The position numbers and the translations under genes are program-made. This document shows positions 1 through 10,606 of a stretch of 64,000 nt of DNA, one piece after another. Source of the DNA: Hermodice carunculata (taxonomy: Eukaryota > Annelida > Polychaeta > Eunicida > Amphinomidae); NCBI GenBank assembly GCA_964020975.1, contig OZ026619.1, forward strand, positions 5,973,444-6,037,443, given 5' to 3'. A model generated the notes under the pieces. That model had not been told where the DNA came from, did not search any database, and worked only from the letters and a program-made list of their open reading frames with translations. Position 1 is the stretch's first letter, and each line of letters begins with the position of its first letter.

Positions 1-470
1 TTTTTCTAAACATAAGGTGCTCTTGTGTAGACTATAATGATAATCAATCATCTGTTTATTTGAAGTTCTAAATGTAGCCTATTTTTGTGACAAAGGATAT
101 ATGCGACTTTTTCAGAACACATGATACTCTTGCGTAGATATAAGGAGTCCATTCTTTGTTTTTTCAAGTTGGTTATCATAAGTAGAGTTATTGAAAGGAT
201 AGAAGACTTGTCCTTGGTATAATTGCCAGTGCACTGTTCATTGTCTTCAAGTGTGATGGTGAAAGTGAATGGACTGGAGTAGTGTGCATTTTCAATCAGC
301 CAGTCACCTAATATTAACTCATTCCATGCTATGGTGACAGGCCTTGGTCAGTGAAAAAAAAAATGTCTTTATAATATTTTTGCTTCATATATAGTGTAAA
401 ACCTGTCTTTAAAAACCAGGTATGATCAAACTGGAGTTTCTCAAGAATGGTAGTTTTTCATAGGTGTGCG
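1..470. other. Noncoding DNA, no gene recognised
   Basis: AT-rich sequence with no coding pattern or splice-bounded conserved peptide that I can recognise on either strand. A stretch near 395-420 resembles half of a pogo-type terminus, but it has no partner. Confidence 0.5.
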
Positions 471-473
471 ATA

Positions 474-652
474 CAGTAAAACCTGTTTTGAGAGACCACC
501 CTTAGGCAAGCTAAAAAGTGGTCACATAAGGCAGGTTGTCTCTCAATAGAGGTGCAATGACATGGGAAGGATAGCAAAAGTGTATAAATAAATATGGTCT
601 GAAAAGGCAGATGGTCTGTCCTTACAGTGGTCTCTCGAAACATGTTTCAGTG
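474..652. mobile_element. Pogo/Tigger-like MITE (179 bp)
   Basis: The left end begins CAGTAAAACCTGTTTTGAGA and the right end is its imperfect inverse, over about 25 bp ending TTTCAGTG. Both ends are flanked by TA (472-473 and 653-654), the target duplication of Tc1/mariner-pogo elements. CAGT.AAACC is a typical Tigger/pogo end. There is no coding capacity, so it is a non-autonomous copy. The larger element at 52748-53586 has the same end sequence. Confidence 0.75.
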
Positions 653-1199
653 TATACCTTTATTACAATAATAATAAAGGTTATAAATAAGATGAAACAC
701 ACTGAGCAAAATATCCTAAAAATACATGCACGTGTGGGAGAGAGTTTAGCAAAAAGCAATGTAAATGTGAAACACATGGTGAAGTGTACATATTGAGTAT
801 ATCAGAGATAGCTTAAGCTACTTGGGCTCAAGAAATTTGTGAAAGTGACTTTTGAAGCAGAGCATAATAACACATCTACAAAATTCACATGTAAAACCCC
901 CCTCACTTACAATGTATATTGTTTGCATGCAGATATATTTACATTGTCTTATTATATTATTGTTATTTGCACAAGTAGGTAATGAAATCAATTCAAGTAG
1001 CTAATCTGGAATCAAGTTAGTGACTCGCATGCCCCAGGTCATATCACCTTCATCATGTTCATATTAAGTTTTCCTACAGGCCAAGGATTGCAATTCAAAT
1101 GTTGACGTGTTTGAATTCAAAGCTGCTTCATACATTGCGTGTGATTCCTACAAGATTAACATGCAGCATTGCACAAATCAGATATGCCACAATAGGCTA
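653..1199. other. Noncoding, nothing recognised
   Basis: AT-rich unique-looking sequence. No ORF or repeat in it could be supported. Confidence 0.5.
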
Positions 1200-1400
1200 G
1201 CGGCAAATGCTTCAAAAGTGCCCTAAAAATAGGTGCAACCCCAACCAAAGGTATAACAAAACACAACCTATATCAAAATGTGCGCACATGTCTCCTCTTT
1301 ACAGAAAAATAGGTTGTGGAGTCCAAAAAGCGTTTTTTGGTATGTTTACACGCCCGTTTCTATGGCAACCTCTATTTTTTGTGGAAAATGACTACTTTTC
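1200..1400 (+). repeat. Left member of a diverged inverted repeat pair
   Basis: This segment aligns with the reverse complement of 6745-6960 at roughly two-thirds identity by eye. Shared blocks are GCGGCA at the outer edge, CCCCAACC, GGTATAACAA, ACAACCTATAT, AAAATAGGTTGTGGA, AAGCGTTTT and CCGTTTC-ATG-CAACCT. Each arm also folds on itself (ACAACCTAT with ATAGGTTGT). The pair brackets the cysteine-rich-family ORF and its Naiad insertion, so the pair may be the long terminal repeats of an old DNA element, or two independent copies of one repeat. Confidence 0.6.
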
Positions 1401-2350
1401 ACTAATTTTTTAATATCTGCCTTCATTTTAAAGATAAGCACTCCAAATTTCATCAGAAGGTAGCACTAGCCTTACTCTTTCAACAGGCGTGAAGCTTTTA
1501 AAAAATTATTTGATTAACATCATTATTATTATAATTATATGCAAAATTTTGTCATCTATTTGGCAATATAAATACCTCTATTTGTTGATGTTGTTTGCTG
1601 CAGTTGCCAAATTACCAAAAATGGGGGTAAATGTTAAATGATGAAGGTAATATATTTCCAGGGATATACTGATACCAAATTTACTGGAGTATATGAAGTG
1701 GACACCATTACATATATGCAAATTAGGCTTCAAATGTTGGGGTTTTTGAAGCCATTCTAGAGATGTTTATCACACATTATGTGCTGTACCAATGCAAAAA
1801 GTTATATTTCCTTGAAAAGTGCTTCAAAGCATATAGAACATAAAATCCTAATCGTCTTATCAACATTTTTCGTTCACAGCTTTACTGAAATTTTATGGGT
1901 CCGCCACTGGGGGGGGGGGGGGGCATTATGTTTATGGGTTGTCTGGTCTGGCTAGCTTGTGCAAAAGTGCTTTCTCTAGAACGCATTGTTGGAATTTGAG
2001 CAAATTTAGCATATATATTACCGAAAAAAATATGAAGTGAAGACAATTTAGAAACCCTATCATTAAATTTATGCAAATGATGTCATCTTGAAATTAGGAT
2101 TTTATAATTTATGTGTTGTGTTGTAGGGCACCAGAAAGCACAAATCTGGGCACATTTCTTTAACTTCCAGAGTCCATGTCGGATTCTAACTCTTGCTATG
2201 TGATTTTCTCATTATCAGTGTTATTGAGAATGACTGTGCATATTGTCAAAATGTGTTGCATGATTGATAATATACACATGGTGAACTGGATTATTTTCTA
2301 AAATGAAGCTCGGACCTGGTAAGAACACCCACGTTTTAATGTATTCGCAG
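1401..2350. other. Noncoding between repeat arm and ORF
   Basis: AT-rich, with a G-run at 1911-1923. A possible splice acceptor (ATTCGCAG) ends at 2351, just before the ORF at 2362. No upstream exon of that ORF could be identified. Confidence 0.4.
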
Positions 2351-2361
2351 GTAAGATAATT

Positions 2362-2623
2362 TTGTACCGTGAACCTAAAATCATGAACCTGGAACCATCA
2401 TCCAAGAAGCCACCCCCAGCCAAGCTAAATCTCAATAGCTGTGTTTTATCTAGCAAAGTTCTCAACACAGGAAAAGGGACTGACTACAAAACTACTTTGG
2501 ACAAGCTACGATACACGCTTGCCTCCACCACAGACCGATCAGCTGCTCAACTACCGCCTACTGAGGATGCATTTGAGCAACATGTGAAAAGGGCACAATA
2601 CCAATGTGCCATCTGGTGCCACA
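2362..2623 (+). pseudogene. Cysteine-rich multicopy-family protein, fragment before the Naiad insertion
   Basis: Reads MNLEPSSKKPPPAK and later DRSAAQLPPTEDAF and HVKRAQYQCAIW. The pattern PPT..A...H.(K/R)RA.YQ...W is, to my knowledge, the conserved segment just before the Cys-rich tail in a large, poorly characterised protein family that is highly multicopy in marine invertebrates and fish. The matching Cys-rich tail lies 3.3 kb downstream at 5895-6183, on the other side of a Naiad PLE that enters right after the conserved Trp. Only the C-terminal third of such a protein is represented, so this is a broken copy. The function of the family is unknown to me. The flanking inverted repeats suggest it travels with a mobile element. 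Confidence 0.6.
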
Positions 2624-5600
2624 ATGGCATTGATCAATTGCATACAGCTCTTAAAGCACTATCATTTCGAGACATGACAAAAATTAATGAATATTTGGGT
2701 CTTACTGACTCAGAACACACATTTCCGCAAAAAATTTGTGAAATTGTGTACACTTACACAACAACTATTGGGAAACCAGATTCTAATAAGAAAAAGTTAG
2801 ATCAAATATTTTGCAGCATCCCTTTCAAACACAAAATTTTTGATTCACTAAACATTCAGTCCCTTTTCAAATTGAAATTTGTTCATAACATGATTCCAAA
2901 GGAGTGCAAAATAAAAGACCCCCCCCCATCATTTCATTTAAATATGGCAACAATATTGGACAAAGTATCATGAATTACAAGGAATTTCTGGCTTCAATTA
3001 CTCTTAAAGATATCGCAGCGAATCAAAATTGTGACTGTATGTCTAACAGTAAATATTCTGATTTTGTTGATGCATACCACAAACATGTATTTACAGGTAA
3101 TTTGGATATCGTACAAAATTCAAGTTTAAAAGAAATTATGAAAAAAGGTACCAAATTTCGGATATGTCCCAAGTTGAACACTGACAGTATTTTTCAGGAT
3201 ACATGTGATGCTTTGGATTCCTACTGTATGAAATGGGCAGAGAAAGAAAAATATAATTTCAGAAATTTAAAGGATGGGTATCAAACTTGAAAAAAGTCTC
3301 TGGAAAAAGAATTTATTGTTACAAATCCCACATTCAGAATTTCAATACGGTTAATCTAAAGCAACCTGAACTTTCAAAAGCAGTCAAAGAACTACAAGAA
3401 AGTTTTGTAGTCCCTAACATAGATAAGGCATGGAACAATCTTGGGTCATCTGCAAAAAATATTATCTGGATGTTTTGAAAAAAGAACTTGGTATAAACAA
3501 TATTTCAGACATTAGAGGAAATGACGTATGTTAATTACACAAACAATCCATTGATAATTTGATAGATACACATAAAGATGAGATGAAAAGGAATTATAAT
3601 ATCAAAATTTCTGAAGAGGAGTCCTCTATTCCACTTTTGTTCTGGATACCCAAATTACATAAAAACTCTTTTAAATCTAGATTCATAGACGGTGCTGCAA
3701 AATGTACGAGAAAACAATTATCAAAAGAAGGAACATTGTGTTTGACTGCAATTAGGAATCATTTTCGTAAATACTGTAATGCAATTTCTAGAAACAGTGA
3801 ATTAAATTGTTTTTGGGGTATTAGCAATTCTTCCGAGTTTGTATCTAAAATCATAGATGTAAAAGTAAAAAATATCAAATTATTTGATTTTTCTACACTG
3901 CACACAAATCTACCTATAGATGAAGTCAAAAGTTCACTTTCAGAATTAACGAGCAGAAATGTTTAACCATAATGGTAAACCATACATTAATATTAATTCA
4001 CATACAAAGAAGGCATAAGACCGCAATTGTTCAAACAGTAACATTAAATCGTACACTGTTGAAACTTTGATGGATGCTATAAAATTTCTTTTGGATAATA
4101 CTTTTGTTCAATGCAGACCATTGGTTTTTCAACAAATAAAAGGCATTGCAATGGGTAGCAACTGCTCCCCTTTACTGGCAGACTTGTATTTAACCTGGTT
4201 TGAATTTAAGTATATGGATAAACTGATGAAAAAGGACTTTCAAATGGCTACAAAATATCAAACAATGCAAGATATATTGATGACATTGCTTGTGTAAATG
4301 TACAAAATTTCAGTAAAATTGTTAAAGAAATTTACCCAATAGGTATCCCTTTGGAGGGTAACAATTCAGATGGTTTCAGAGATGTCTTTTTGGACTTGGA
4401 TATTCAGGTCACTAATGACAGGTTTTGTGTTAAAGTCTATCACAAAATAGATGAGTTTAACTTTGAAGTAGTTAATTATCCTTTCCCAGACAGTATAATT
4501 TCGGATACTATTGGATATAATACGTTTTTTCACAGACTTTGAGATTTGGTCGTATTTGTTCTAAATTTCAGGACTTTGCATCTAGAACCAAATTTTTATT
4601 TAAAATAAACTTGAGTCAGGAGGATTCAAAGATGTACTTTTGATCAAATGTTTCTACACATTTTGCTGTAAATATCCCGAGATGGTTAGAAAGTTTGGGT
4701 TCAACAATTTTAGAGATTTTAGACTTGCCTTTTTTTCGACTTAATTTATCTTTTGGCATCATTCTGTTTTAATGTTCACCTTTCAGACATTTTAGGCTAG
4801 CTTGTTTTCTCTTAGGTTAAAGCCCCAGGGGCCATCGGTAGCGAGTAGCGGCCTACGACAGTTACAAGCTTGCCTAATTGTACTTGATATCTGGTTAATA
4901 TTTTCATTGCATTCTCTTGACTGAAATACAAATGACTATCGGTAGCAAGCAGCGGCCTACGACAGTTACATGTTTGCTTAATTGTACTTAAAATCCTGTT
5001 AAGAAAAATTGTTTTGATAACATGTTTTTGGCATAAATGCTAATGACTTTCACTCTTTTCTGACATGCCTAAATGCACATTTACTCAATATTTAAAAAAA
5101 ATACTCAAAAGTGACTGTATTTTTTCAAATATCACAAACCTGACACATTACGTTGATACATTGACTCAGGGTTGGCAATGAAATAGAGCTTAATTGTTTG
5201 AGGAGTAGGTGTCATCATGGAGTTTTACATTTCGGGTGCAGGATGTACATTGTTGCAGTCATTGTTAGGATTTCCCTAGGTTTATACAGATGGTCCAGCT
5301 GCAACTGTTTATTTTATAATCACTGGGACTGAATATAATGGCCCAGCTTGTTTCCACTTCAGTTAAACACTGGCGGATGGTTTAACTAGAATAAGCTGTC
5401 CAGCTAGAAAGGGTACATATTGGTTCAGGGGAAAGTAAAATCGTTCTTAACTGAACCTGTACTACACAAATTTGGTAATTATAGTTTGTTTGCCAGGTAT
5501 TCTTCTTTCATAATGAAGGTCTGCATTTATAAGCAAAACTTCACCTATTTAGCTAATTCATCATTTGCCATGTTTATATTTATTCATTATTATGTGGGTT

Positions 5601-5894
5601 GTCCTTGCTGAATATTTAGCTCAGACAAGGAGCCGCTACTCAGAGAGACTTGTACGGGTAAAAGGCTCCGAAACATGTTGAGTAGTTACCCGCCGAAGAC
5701 CCTTTAATTTATTTTGGCTAATACAGCCTACGTCAAAATTTTACAGAGGAACGTGTTCAATTTGGACAATAGTACGTCTATATGTATACAGGTTAGACAG
5801 GGACATGTTAGCTTAGGGAGAGTAAAGAGTTCGGACTGCAGAATAGCGTAATGACTACTAGGAAGTGGTTTTGGACAAAAAGACACCAATACAA
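2624..5894 (+). mobile_element. Naiad-type Penelope-like element, 5'-truncated copy 1
   Basis: The element encodes a PLE reverse transcriptase of the Naiad type (the clade with a permuted, N-terminal GIY-YIG endonuclease). Landmarks in order: a KLDQIFCSIPF-to-NMATILDK N-terminal region (about 2790-2970); the finger motif IPLLFWIPKLHKN..KSRFID near 3625-3690; FDFSTLHTNLP near 3885; GIAMGSNCSPLLADLYL near 4143; YIDDIACVN near 4268; VFLDLDI near 4385; and the thumb stretch NFEVVNYPFPDS near 4460. The GIY-YIG part is lost by 5' truncation. The frame is broken in several places, so the copy is dead. A long 3' region (4740-5894) carries small direct repeats (GCGGCCTACGACAGTTAC twice). The 3' end is fixed at ...GACACCAATACAA by comparison with the copies at 37454 and 17295. 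Confidence 0.85.
5629..5692 (+). ncRNA. Conserved interlocking-helix RNA motif near the Naiad 3' end
   Basis: Three perfect complementary pairs lie within 64 nt: GGAGCC 5629-5634 with GGCTCC 5664-5669, CTACTC 5636-5641 with GAGTAG 5680-5685, and CGGGTAA 5655-5661 with TTACCCG 5686-5692. CGAAAC lies at 5669-5674. All three pairs and CGAAAC are retained in copy 2 (minus strand, 37716-37653). The strand order P1-P2-P3-P1'-P2'-P3' is pseudoknotted, or represents alternative folds. PLEs commonly carry hammerhead ribozymes, but the CUGANGA box is absent here, so I do not call one. Confidence 0.4.
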
Positions 5895-6183
5895 CAGTCA
5901 TATTCCTAACCCTAAAGTGTGGGGTAACAATGGTAACGGCTGGGAAATGTCTAATGATGGCTACCTCAAGCCTTTGATGTATACCAATGAGCTAGCCCCA
6001 CTGGAAGTCCGCAACCTGACTCATATGTATTGCACCGATATTGAGTGTACTGTCGCAAGAAAGTGCCATTGCCTCCAGACAGGACTTAATTGTACAGAAT
6101 TATGTGCATGCTTTGGACATGAGTGTGCAAATGACACTTTTGACACTGAAATAGACAGTGATGAGGAGGAAGATGATGTTTGA
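5895..6183 (+). pseudogene. Cysteine-rich C-terminal tail of the interrupted family protein
   Basis: Reads SHIPNPKVWG, NGWEMSNDGYLKPLMYT, then a Cys-rich block with CTDIECTVARKCHCLQTG and CTELCACFGHEC, and ends in an acidic tail EIDSDEEEDDV before a stop at 6181-6183. The spacing GW....G.L.P......AP..V......C....C...C.C...GL.C...C.C....C matches the tail of the same multicopy family as 2362-2623. The upstream ATG at 5851 and its first 15 codons (MTTRKWFWTKRHQYN) belong to the Naiad 3' end, not to this protein. The same codons appear at the Naiad ends near 17338 and 37490. Confidence 0.6.
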
Positions 6184-6744
6184 ATTTTAGCGTAGAATCT
6201 CCAAACTGTGACCATCATTGATCAGCTTTCTGTATTTAGTGTGTTCATGTACATATACTGTTTTCCTTTACTAAAAGGCATCTTGAATTATAGTTTGATG
6301 CCAGAGATACATTAGCTATGTTGCAGGACTCCATGGGATGGTTCACTGTAAATAACGTGTAGGTGTGAAAACATGGTACAAAGTACTATCTTACTTGATC
6401 AGTTGTATTGGCAATTGTTATGACGGTTCCCTAAGGGAAGATGACACATGGTAGCCATATTAGCATATTAATTAATATGCATATGGTATACTCATATAAA
6501 CATGATAAATAAAACTTGTATGAGTACTGTTCCTTATAATTTTGCCTTTTTTAAATAAACGAAACTATATCTTAGTAAATACAGTATGTAATCCGTTGCA
6601 CAATAATTAATTTCGATGTAAATTTCATATATTTGCATAAATTAACATATGATAATTAGGCACTTTGAACAAACCCTGTATTTTGTGACTATATTAGAGC
6701 AATTGAGCACAGTTTCGTGTTTATTTAGCCTTTCCACCAGCAGT
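6184..6744. other. Noncoding downstream of the Cys-rich ORF
   Basis: AT-rich with TTAATTAATATGCATATG-like palindromic stretches near 6465-6490. It probably belongs to the same element as the ORF, since the right inverted-repeat arm follows. No gene seen. Confidence 0.4.
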
Positions 6745-6960
6745 ATCACCAAAGTTATTATTTTTAAGGACAAATTTTAGTTGTCTCAGAAATGGCATAG
6801 GTTGTCATGGAAACGGTCAGAAATATATATGGTAAAACGCTTTTCAGATTCCACAACCTATTTTTTCATGAAAAGGACATATATACCTATAAGAAAATAT
6901 AGGTTGTAACTTGTTATACCACGGGTTGGGGTATGACCCCCGAAGGGCCCTCTATGCCGC
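6745..6960 (-). repeat. Right member of the diverged inverted repeat pair
   Basis: The reverse complement aligns with 1200-1400. The outer edge is again GCGGCA (minus strand from 6960). Internal shared blocks are CCCCAACC, GGTATAACAA, ACAACCTATAT, AAAATAGGTTGTGGA and GCGTTTT. See the left arm. Confidence 0.6.
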
Positions 6961-8060
6961 AGGTCTACAAGGCTTGAAGACATGCCTCATAAATCTTAAG
7001 ATCAAATGGCAAGGTTAATTCTTCAACAATAATTCTACTGAATACATTAATATCCTTAAAGAATCTTGACCAGTGTATGGTCTCAACATCGTTTAAAAGT
7101 GGAACTTAAAAAAGAACAACACAAACAGAAATCTCCAGGTTTGGAGGCAAGAAAGTATAAAGACACTTTCATAACTAAAATGCTCTGCCTTCAAGAGCAA
7201 ATGTAAGTATAAAATGGCCAACCTTTGCCTTCTCCAATATAGTTTGCATTGGTGGCACATTCTCTTCAACTATACATGAAAACTATGAGCAACACTTGGC
7301 AAGTATCCATTAAATGGCAAACGCAGGTTTGATTGGCTTTGATACTGTGTGTATCTCGTCAGGAACCCTCAAAAAACTGTTGATACCCAAGTATCATGCT
7401 AGTATGTTACACATGGGTTTGTGTTTACATTCCAGCAGCACTATGATTTAATCAATATTATGCACACCATAATATGAATCTGGTTCCCATTGGCTGTATT
7501 GGGTCCAGAATGAGAATTCCTTGGCTGAGGGTCTTGCCTCTGATTTTGACCTTGTTTGGTATGAAACATTTATGTTGGGTTGATCAGAATGGACACACTG
7601 GGGTTAAGTGGCCCTTGCCCTGTGTCTGGGCCCAGGAAAGGGTTGACACACTGTTCCTGTAGAATATTCATATCTGTGTGCAGTTTTTTTATGAAGATTC
7701 ACATGGGTGTGTGATCTACACATGCTTATCATTGGAAAGTGAGATAAGAGAATAAAAATTAACTGTGAAAACTATATCAGGACATTTTTATTTTGAGGAT
7801 ATGGTGGAAGAAAGATAAGGTACCATGGTCCCATATTTTTCCCTGAAAACTAGTTGGAAACCAAGTTTGGATTTCATGAACAAAGGCAGCTTTAGATGCC
7901 GTGTTTTGGACAAATTGTTGTACCATAAATGAAAATACAACACAAATATGAGCATTTACAATACACTCGCCACCTTGCCGTATGATATAAAGGCCTAAAT
8001 TCTTTCAGTGGAAACAAACTTTGAATCTGGTAAATGTGTATGCATCATATAAACACATAG
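6961..8060. other. Noncoding, nothing recognised
   Basis: No convincing ORF, RNA gene or repeat. This is presumably sequence 3' of NOCT, which ends at 8694 on the minus strand. Confidence 0.5.
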
Positions 8061-8281
8061 TTAACCCTTTCCCCCTTGAATTAAGACTGAGTCAACAGCT
8101 TTCCTCGGCATGGGTTGGGCACCATGAAAGCTATTGACCTGGGTCATGTTGTCTTCACAGGTCTCATCTTCAATTCTCAGTCAAATAGTTTTTCATTGCT
8201 GTTGAAATCAGTTGAAAAACCCTGAAGCAGACGACATTTGACCACCAGCTGGTTTTGGCCGGTTTAAGGGGCAAGGGTTAA
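8061..8281. mobile_element. Foldback MITE family A, copy 1
   Basis: Begins TTAACCCTTTCCCCCTTGAA and ends GGCAAGGGTTAA, so the ends are inverted TTAACCCTT repeats. Contains TTAAGACTGAGTCAACAGCT followed by a GGCATGGGTTGG half-palindrome. Related copies: 10142-10287, 12691-12931, part of 42345-42573, and a half copy at 44384-44440. No coding capacity. TTAA at the ends may be part of the target site. Confidence 0.7.
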
Positions 8282-8469
8282 CTTGAAACACGTTTAATTT
8301 GTTGGACTGTAACCCACTGCTGCCTTTCTTGCACTGACAATGCTCAAATATCAAACATTTTGCCATTCTTTTCATGTCTCATTGTTCCATAATGTAAGAA
8401 ATACAGGTACCCTTTTACTCACAATGCCATCTATTTGATAGTTTACCTGGTTCTTCAGTACATATATGT

Positions 8470-8507
8470 ATGTACACACACACACACACACATATATACA
8501 CACACTC
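8470..8507. repeat. CA/TA microsatellite
   Basis: Short (CA)n run with flanking TATATACACACAC, inside the likely 3' flank of NOCT. Confidence 0.8.
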
Positions 8508-8693
8508 TAGTGTCACATGTACAGACTGATTATGCAAGGTACAAAATGTTTTCTCATGATGGGAAAATTAGGTAAAAATGTTACAGCAGACAACAATTTA
8601 CATTCAGGTGCTTTTTGCCCAATTTGAGCAAGAAAGGATTTAACTTACTTTTTACTCTATCATGCAGTTGTCTTAACCTAAGAGAGGAAGTCA

Positions 8694-9523
8694 TTAAATC
8701 AGCAGATCTGCCACCAGCGACAAGTGATCCGAGGGATAATGTGGCGATGGCAATGCATTAGCTCCTACCTCGTCACGAGTGGGCAGCTTGAGAAGCCTTA
8801 CTACACGAATGTCTTGTGTAGCCCATATATAATCAATTGTTCTGCAAGTTTCCGACAATCCTCCACCACGGTCTCCCCGTATCTTAACAGTTGTGAACGG
8901 GGGTTCCACGTTTTCAGTACTCAGATATCTGTAAGTACTGATCATGTTCAAGGGACTCTTGCAAAACTCTTCATAAACTGGTTCTGTTGGATCTGCATTG
9001 AAATCACCACACACAACTACAGGTATTCCTTTCAAACTGCCAGACTTTTCAAGAAGATATTCAAGCAGATATTTTCCCTGTTCATATCTCAGGGACTCGT
9101 AGCCTGATTTGGCTTTAAAATGAGTAGTGGCTACCAAAAATTGCTTTTGTGGTGACTGGATACTTTGAAGAGTACAGATGACACAGACCTGATTTGTCAG
9201 CATTTGCTGGTTGTATGTTTTCAGATTGACAGAGTCACACTGGATAAGTTTAAATTTGTCCTTCTTGAAGAACAATGCGCAGCCATCAGGTCCATTGGAG
9301 TGTTTTGAGTACAATGCAGGAGAATCTGGCTTTGGGTAAAAGTATCCCTCATAACCTACACTCTTCAATGTTGACATGAAGAATCCAAAGTGGTCTATTT
9401 CCTGCATGCACAAAACATCTGGATCCAGGCCCACGATCTCCTCCAACAGCCGCATTCTGCGCCTATTCCAGTCCAACGCCTCCTTGGGACACTTGACAAA
9501 GTTGTCAGCTCCTTGGCTTAAGG
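8694..9523 (-). CDS. NOCT: Nocturnin, exon 2 (catalytic domain)
   Basis: Nocturnin is an EEP-superfamily (exonuclease/endonuclease/phosphatase) enzyme. The animal protein is known to remove the 2'-phosphate of NADP(H), acts in mitochondria and cytosol, and is linked to the circadian clock. This exon carries residues 90-365. Visible motifs: catalytic Glu131 in CMQEIDHF, NGPDGCALFF, His224 in ATTHFKAK, Asp263/Asn265 in CGDFNADP, Asp320 in IDYIW, and Asp355/His356 in YPSDHLSL. The splice acceptor is TTTTTTAG with the exon opening at 9523. The codon is split 1/2 with exon 1, giving NALAQ-ALSQGADNF, as in vertebrate nocturnin (LAQALGEGKDNF). Stop TAA is at 8696-8694. No stop or frameshift interrupts it, so it looks functional. 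Confidence 0.95.
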
Positions 9524-9790
9524 CTAAAAAATGAGATGAAACCAAATTTAAAATAATGTGAACACCACACCATTATATGTTTTCCGGAACTTAATTGTAC
9601 ACACACTCACTGTAAGATAAATGAGTGAAACAAAGTAAACCTGGGTGTTTCATGCAAGAACTCAGCAGATTTAAAAGGATTTCAGCGTTTTTCTAGTCTA
9701 CATTATTCAATATTTTACACATAGGTTTGCCTGTGAAGACCAGCTGTCAGTGGCCAACAGGGATGAAAGCCTGCCTGCTGCTACCACCGC

Positions 9791-9910
9791 TGCCTGCCAC
9801 TGGCCACCACTGTCTGCCACTGGCCACCACTGCCTGCCACTGGCCACCACTGCCTGCCACTGGCCACCACTGCCTGCCACTGGCCACCACTGTCTGCCAC
9901 AGGCCAAAAC
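9791..9910. repeat. 20-bp minisatellite, about 6 units
   Basis: The unit is TGCCTGCCACTGGCCACCAC, repeated with C/T changes (TGTCTGCC) and decaying into AGGCCAAAAC. The open frames across it on both strands (WPPLPATGHH-type and QWWPVAGSGG-type repeats) are by-products. Confidence 0.9.
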
Positions 9911-10141
9911 TGTCAACTGTTGCTGACCTCCAAAAGGTTCAGCTTCGCTGGCACCCAATGACATCACCACCATCTGTTGAGCACAACTGTCTGGCACTGA
10001 AATGTGCCATTTACCACCAAAATAAGTTAGCAGTGATGGATCCTGTTGGAACTTTCAGTTGAAACGTCATGTTAATTTCCCCAAAATATCAGGTTTGAGA
10101 GCATGCCAGTGGTATACACCTATCTAAGGTATTAGCAGTGC

Positions 10142-10287
10142 TTAACCCTTAAACCCTTGAATTAAAACTGAATCAAGAGCTTTCCTTGGCATGGGTTGGC
10201 ATAAGTGCCAAACCCATGCCAAGGAAAGCTGTTGACCTGAACATGTTATCTTGACAGGTCACATCTATAATTCTCAGTCAATTTTTT
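10142..10287. mobile_element. Foldback MITE family A, copy 2 (truncated)
   Basis: Starts TTAACCCTTAAACCCTTGAA and has the full palindrome CTTTCCTTGGCATGGGTTGG ... AACCCATGCCAAGGAAAG, then CTGTTGACCTGAACATG. It breaks off after TCTCAGTCAATTTTTTT, so the right terminus present in copies 1 and 3 is missing. Confidence 0.7.
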
Positions 10288-10606
10288 TTCTTTTCACGGA
10301 GCAGTTTCCAAGTCTATCCTGGGTTGGCTGCGCAACTTTCGGTGAAGAGTCAACATCATTCTTCAAGGACTGAAACCAACATGATGATAATACAAACCAC
10401 AAGCCAACCTTTTGATAGGCCAAGCTTTCGCTAGGAACCATTCTATCTATACTTTGACCACTGTACATTTGTTTGTTTTAGTGAGAGAAATAGTATCCTG
10501 TAACATGTGATCTATATGTAGGGCACATCTCACTGAGCATGCTCAACTGAGATGATGACTTGCACTCTATATACATGCAGGAATACACTATCATGAAACT
10601 GGAGTA

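Noticed and set aside
5600-5700. Canonical hammerhead in the Naiad 3' region
   Set aside because: The CUGANGA box is missing (AGAGAGA). Reported instead as an uncharacterised structured motif.
5851-5894. Start codon and first 15 codons of the Cys-rich ORF as part of that protein
   Set aside because: The same sequence occurs at three Naiad 3' ends with unrelated downstream flanks, so it belongs to the PLE.
8724-9107. 127-codon plus-strand ORF
   Set aside because: It is the antisense of NOCT exon 2, which has full catalytic-motif conservation.
9707-10062. ORFs on both strands over the 20-bp repeat
   Set aside because: Open frames come from the tandem repeat, and they lie inside the NOCT intron.
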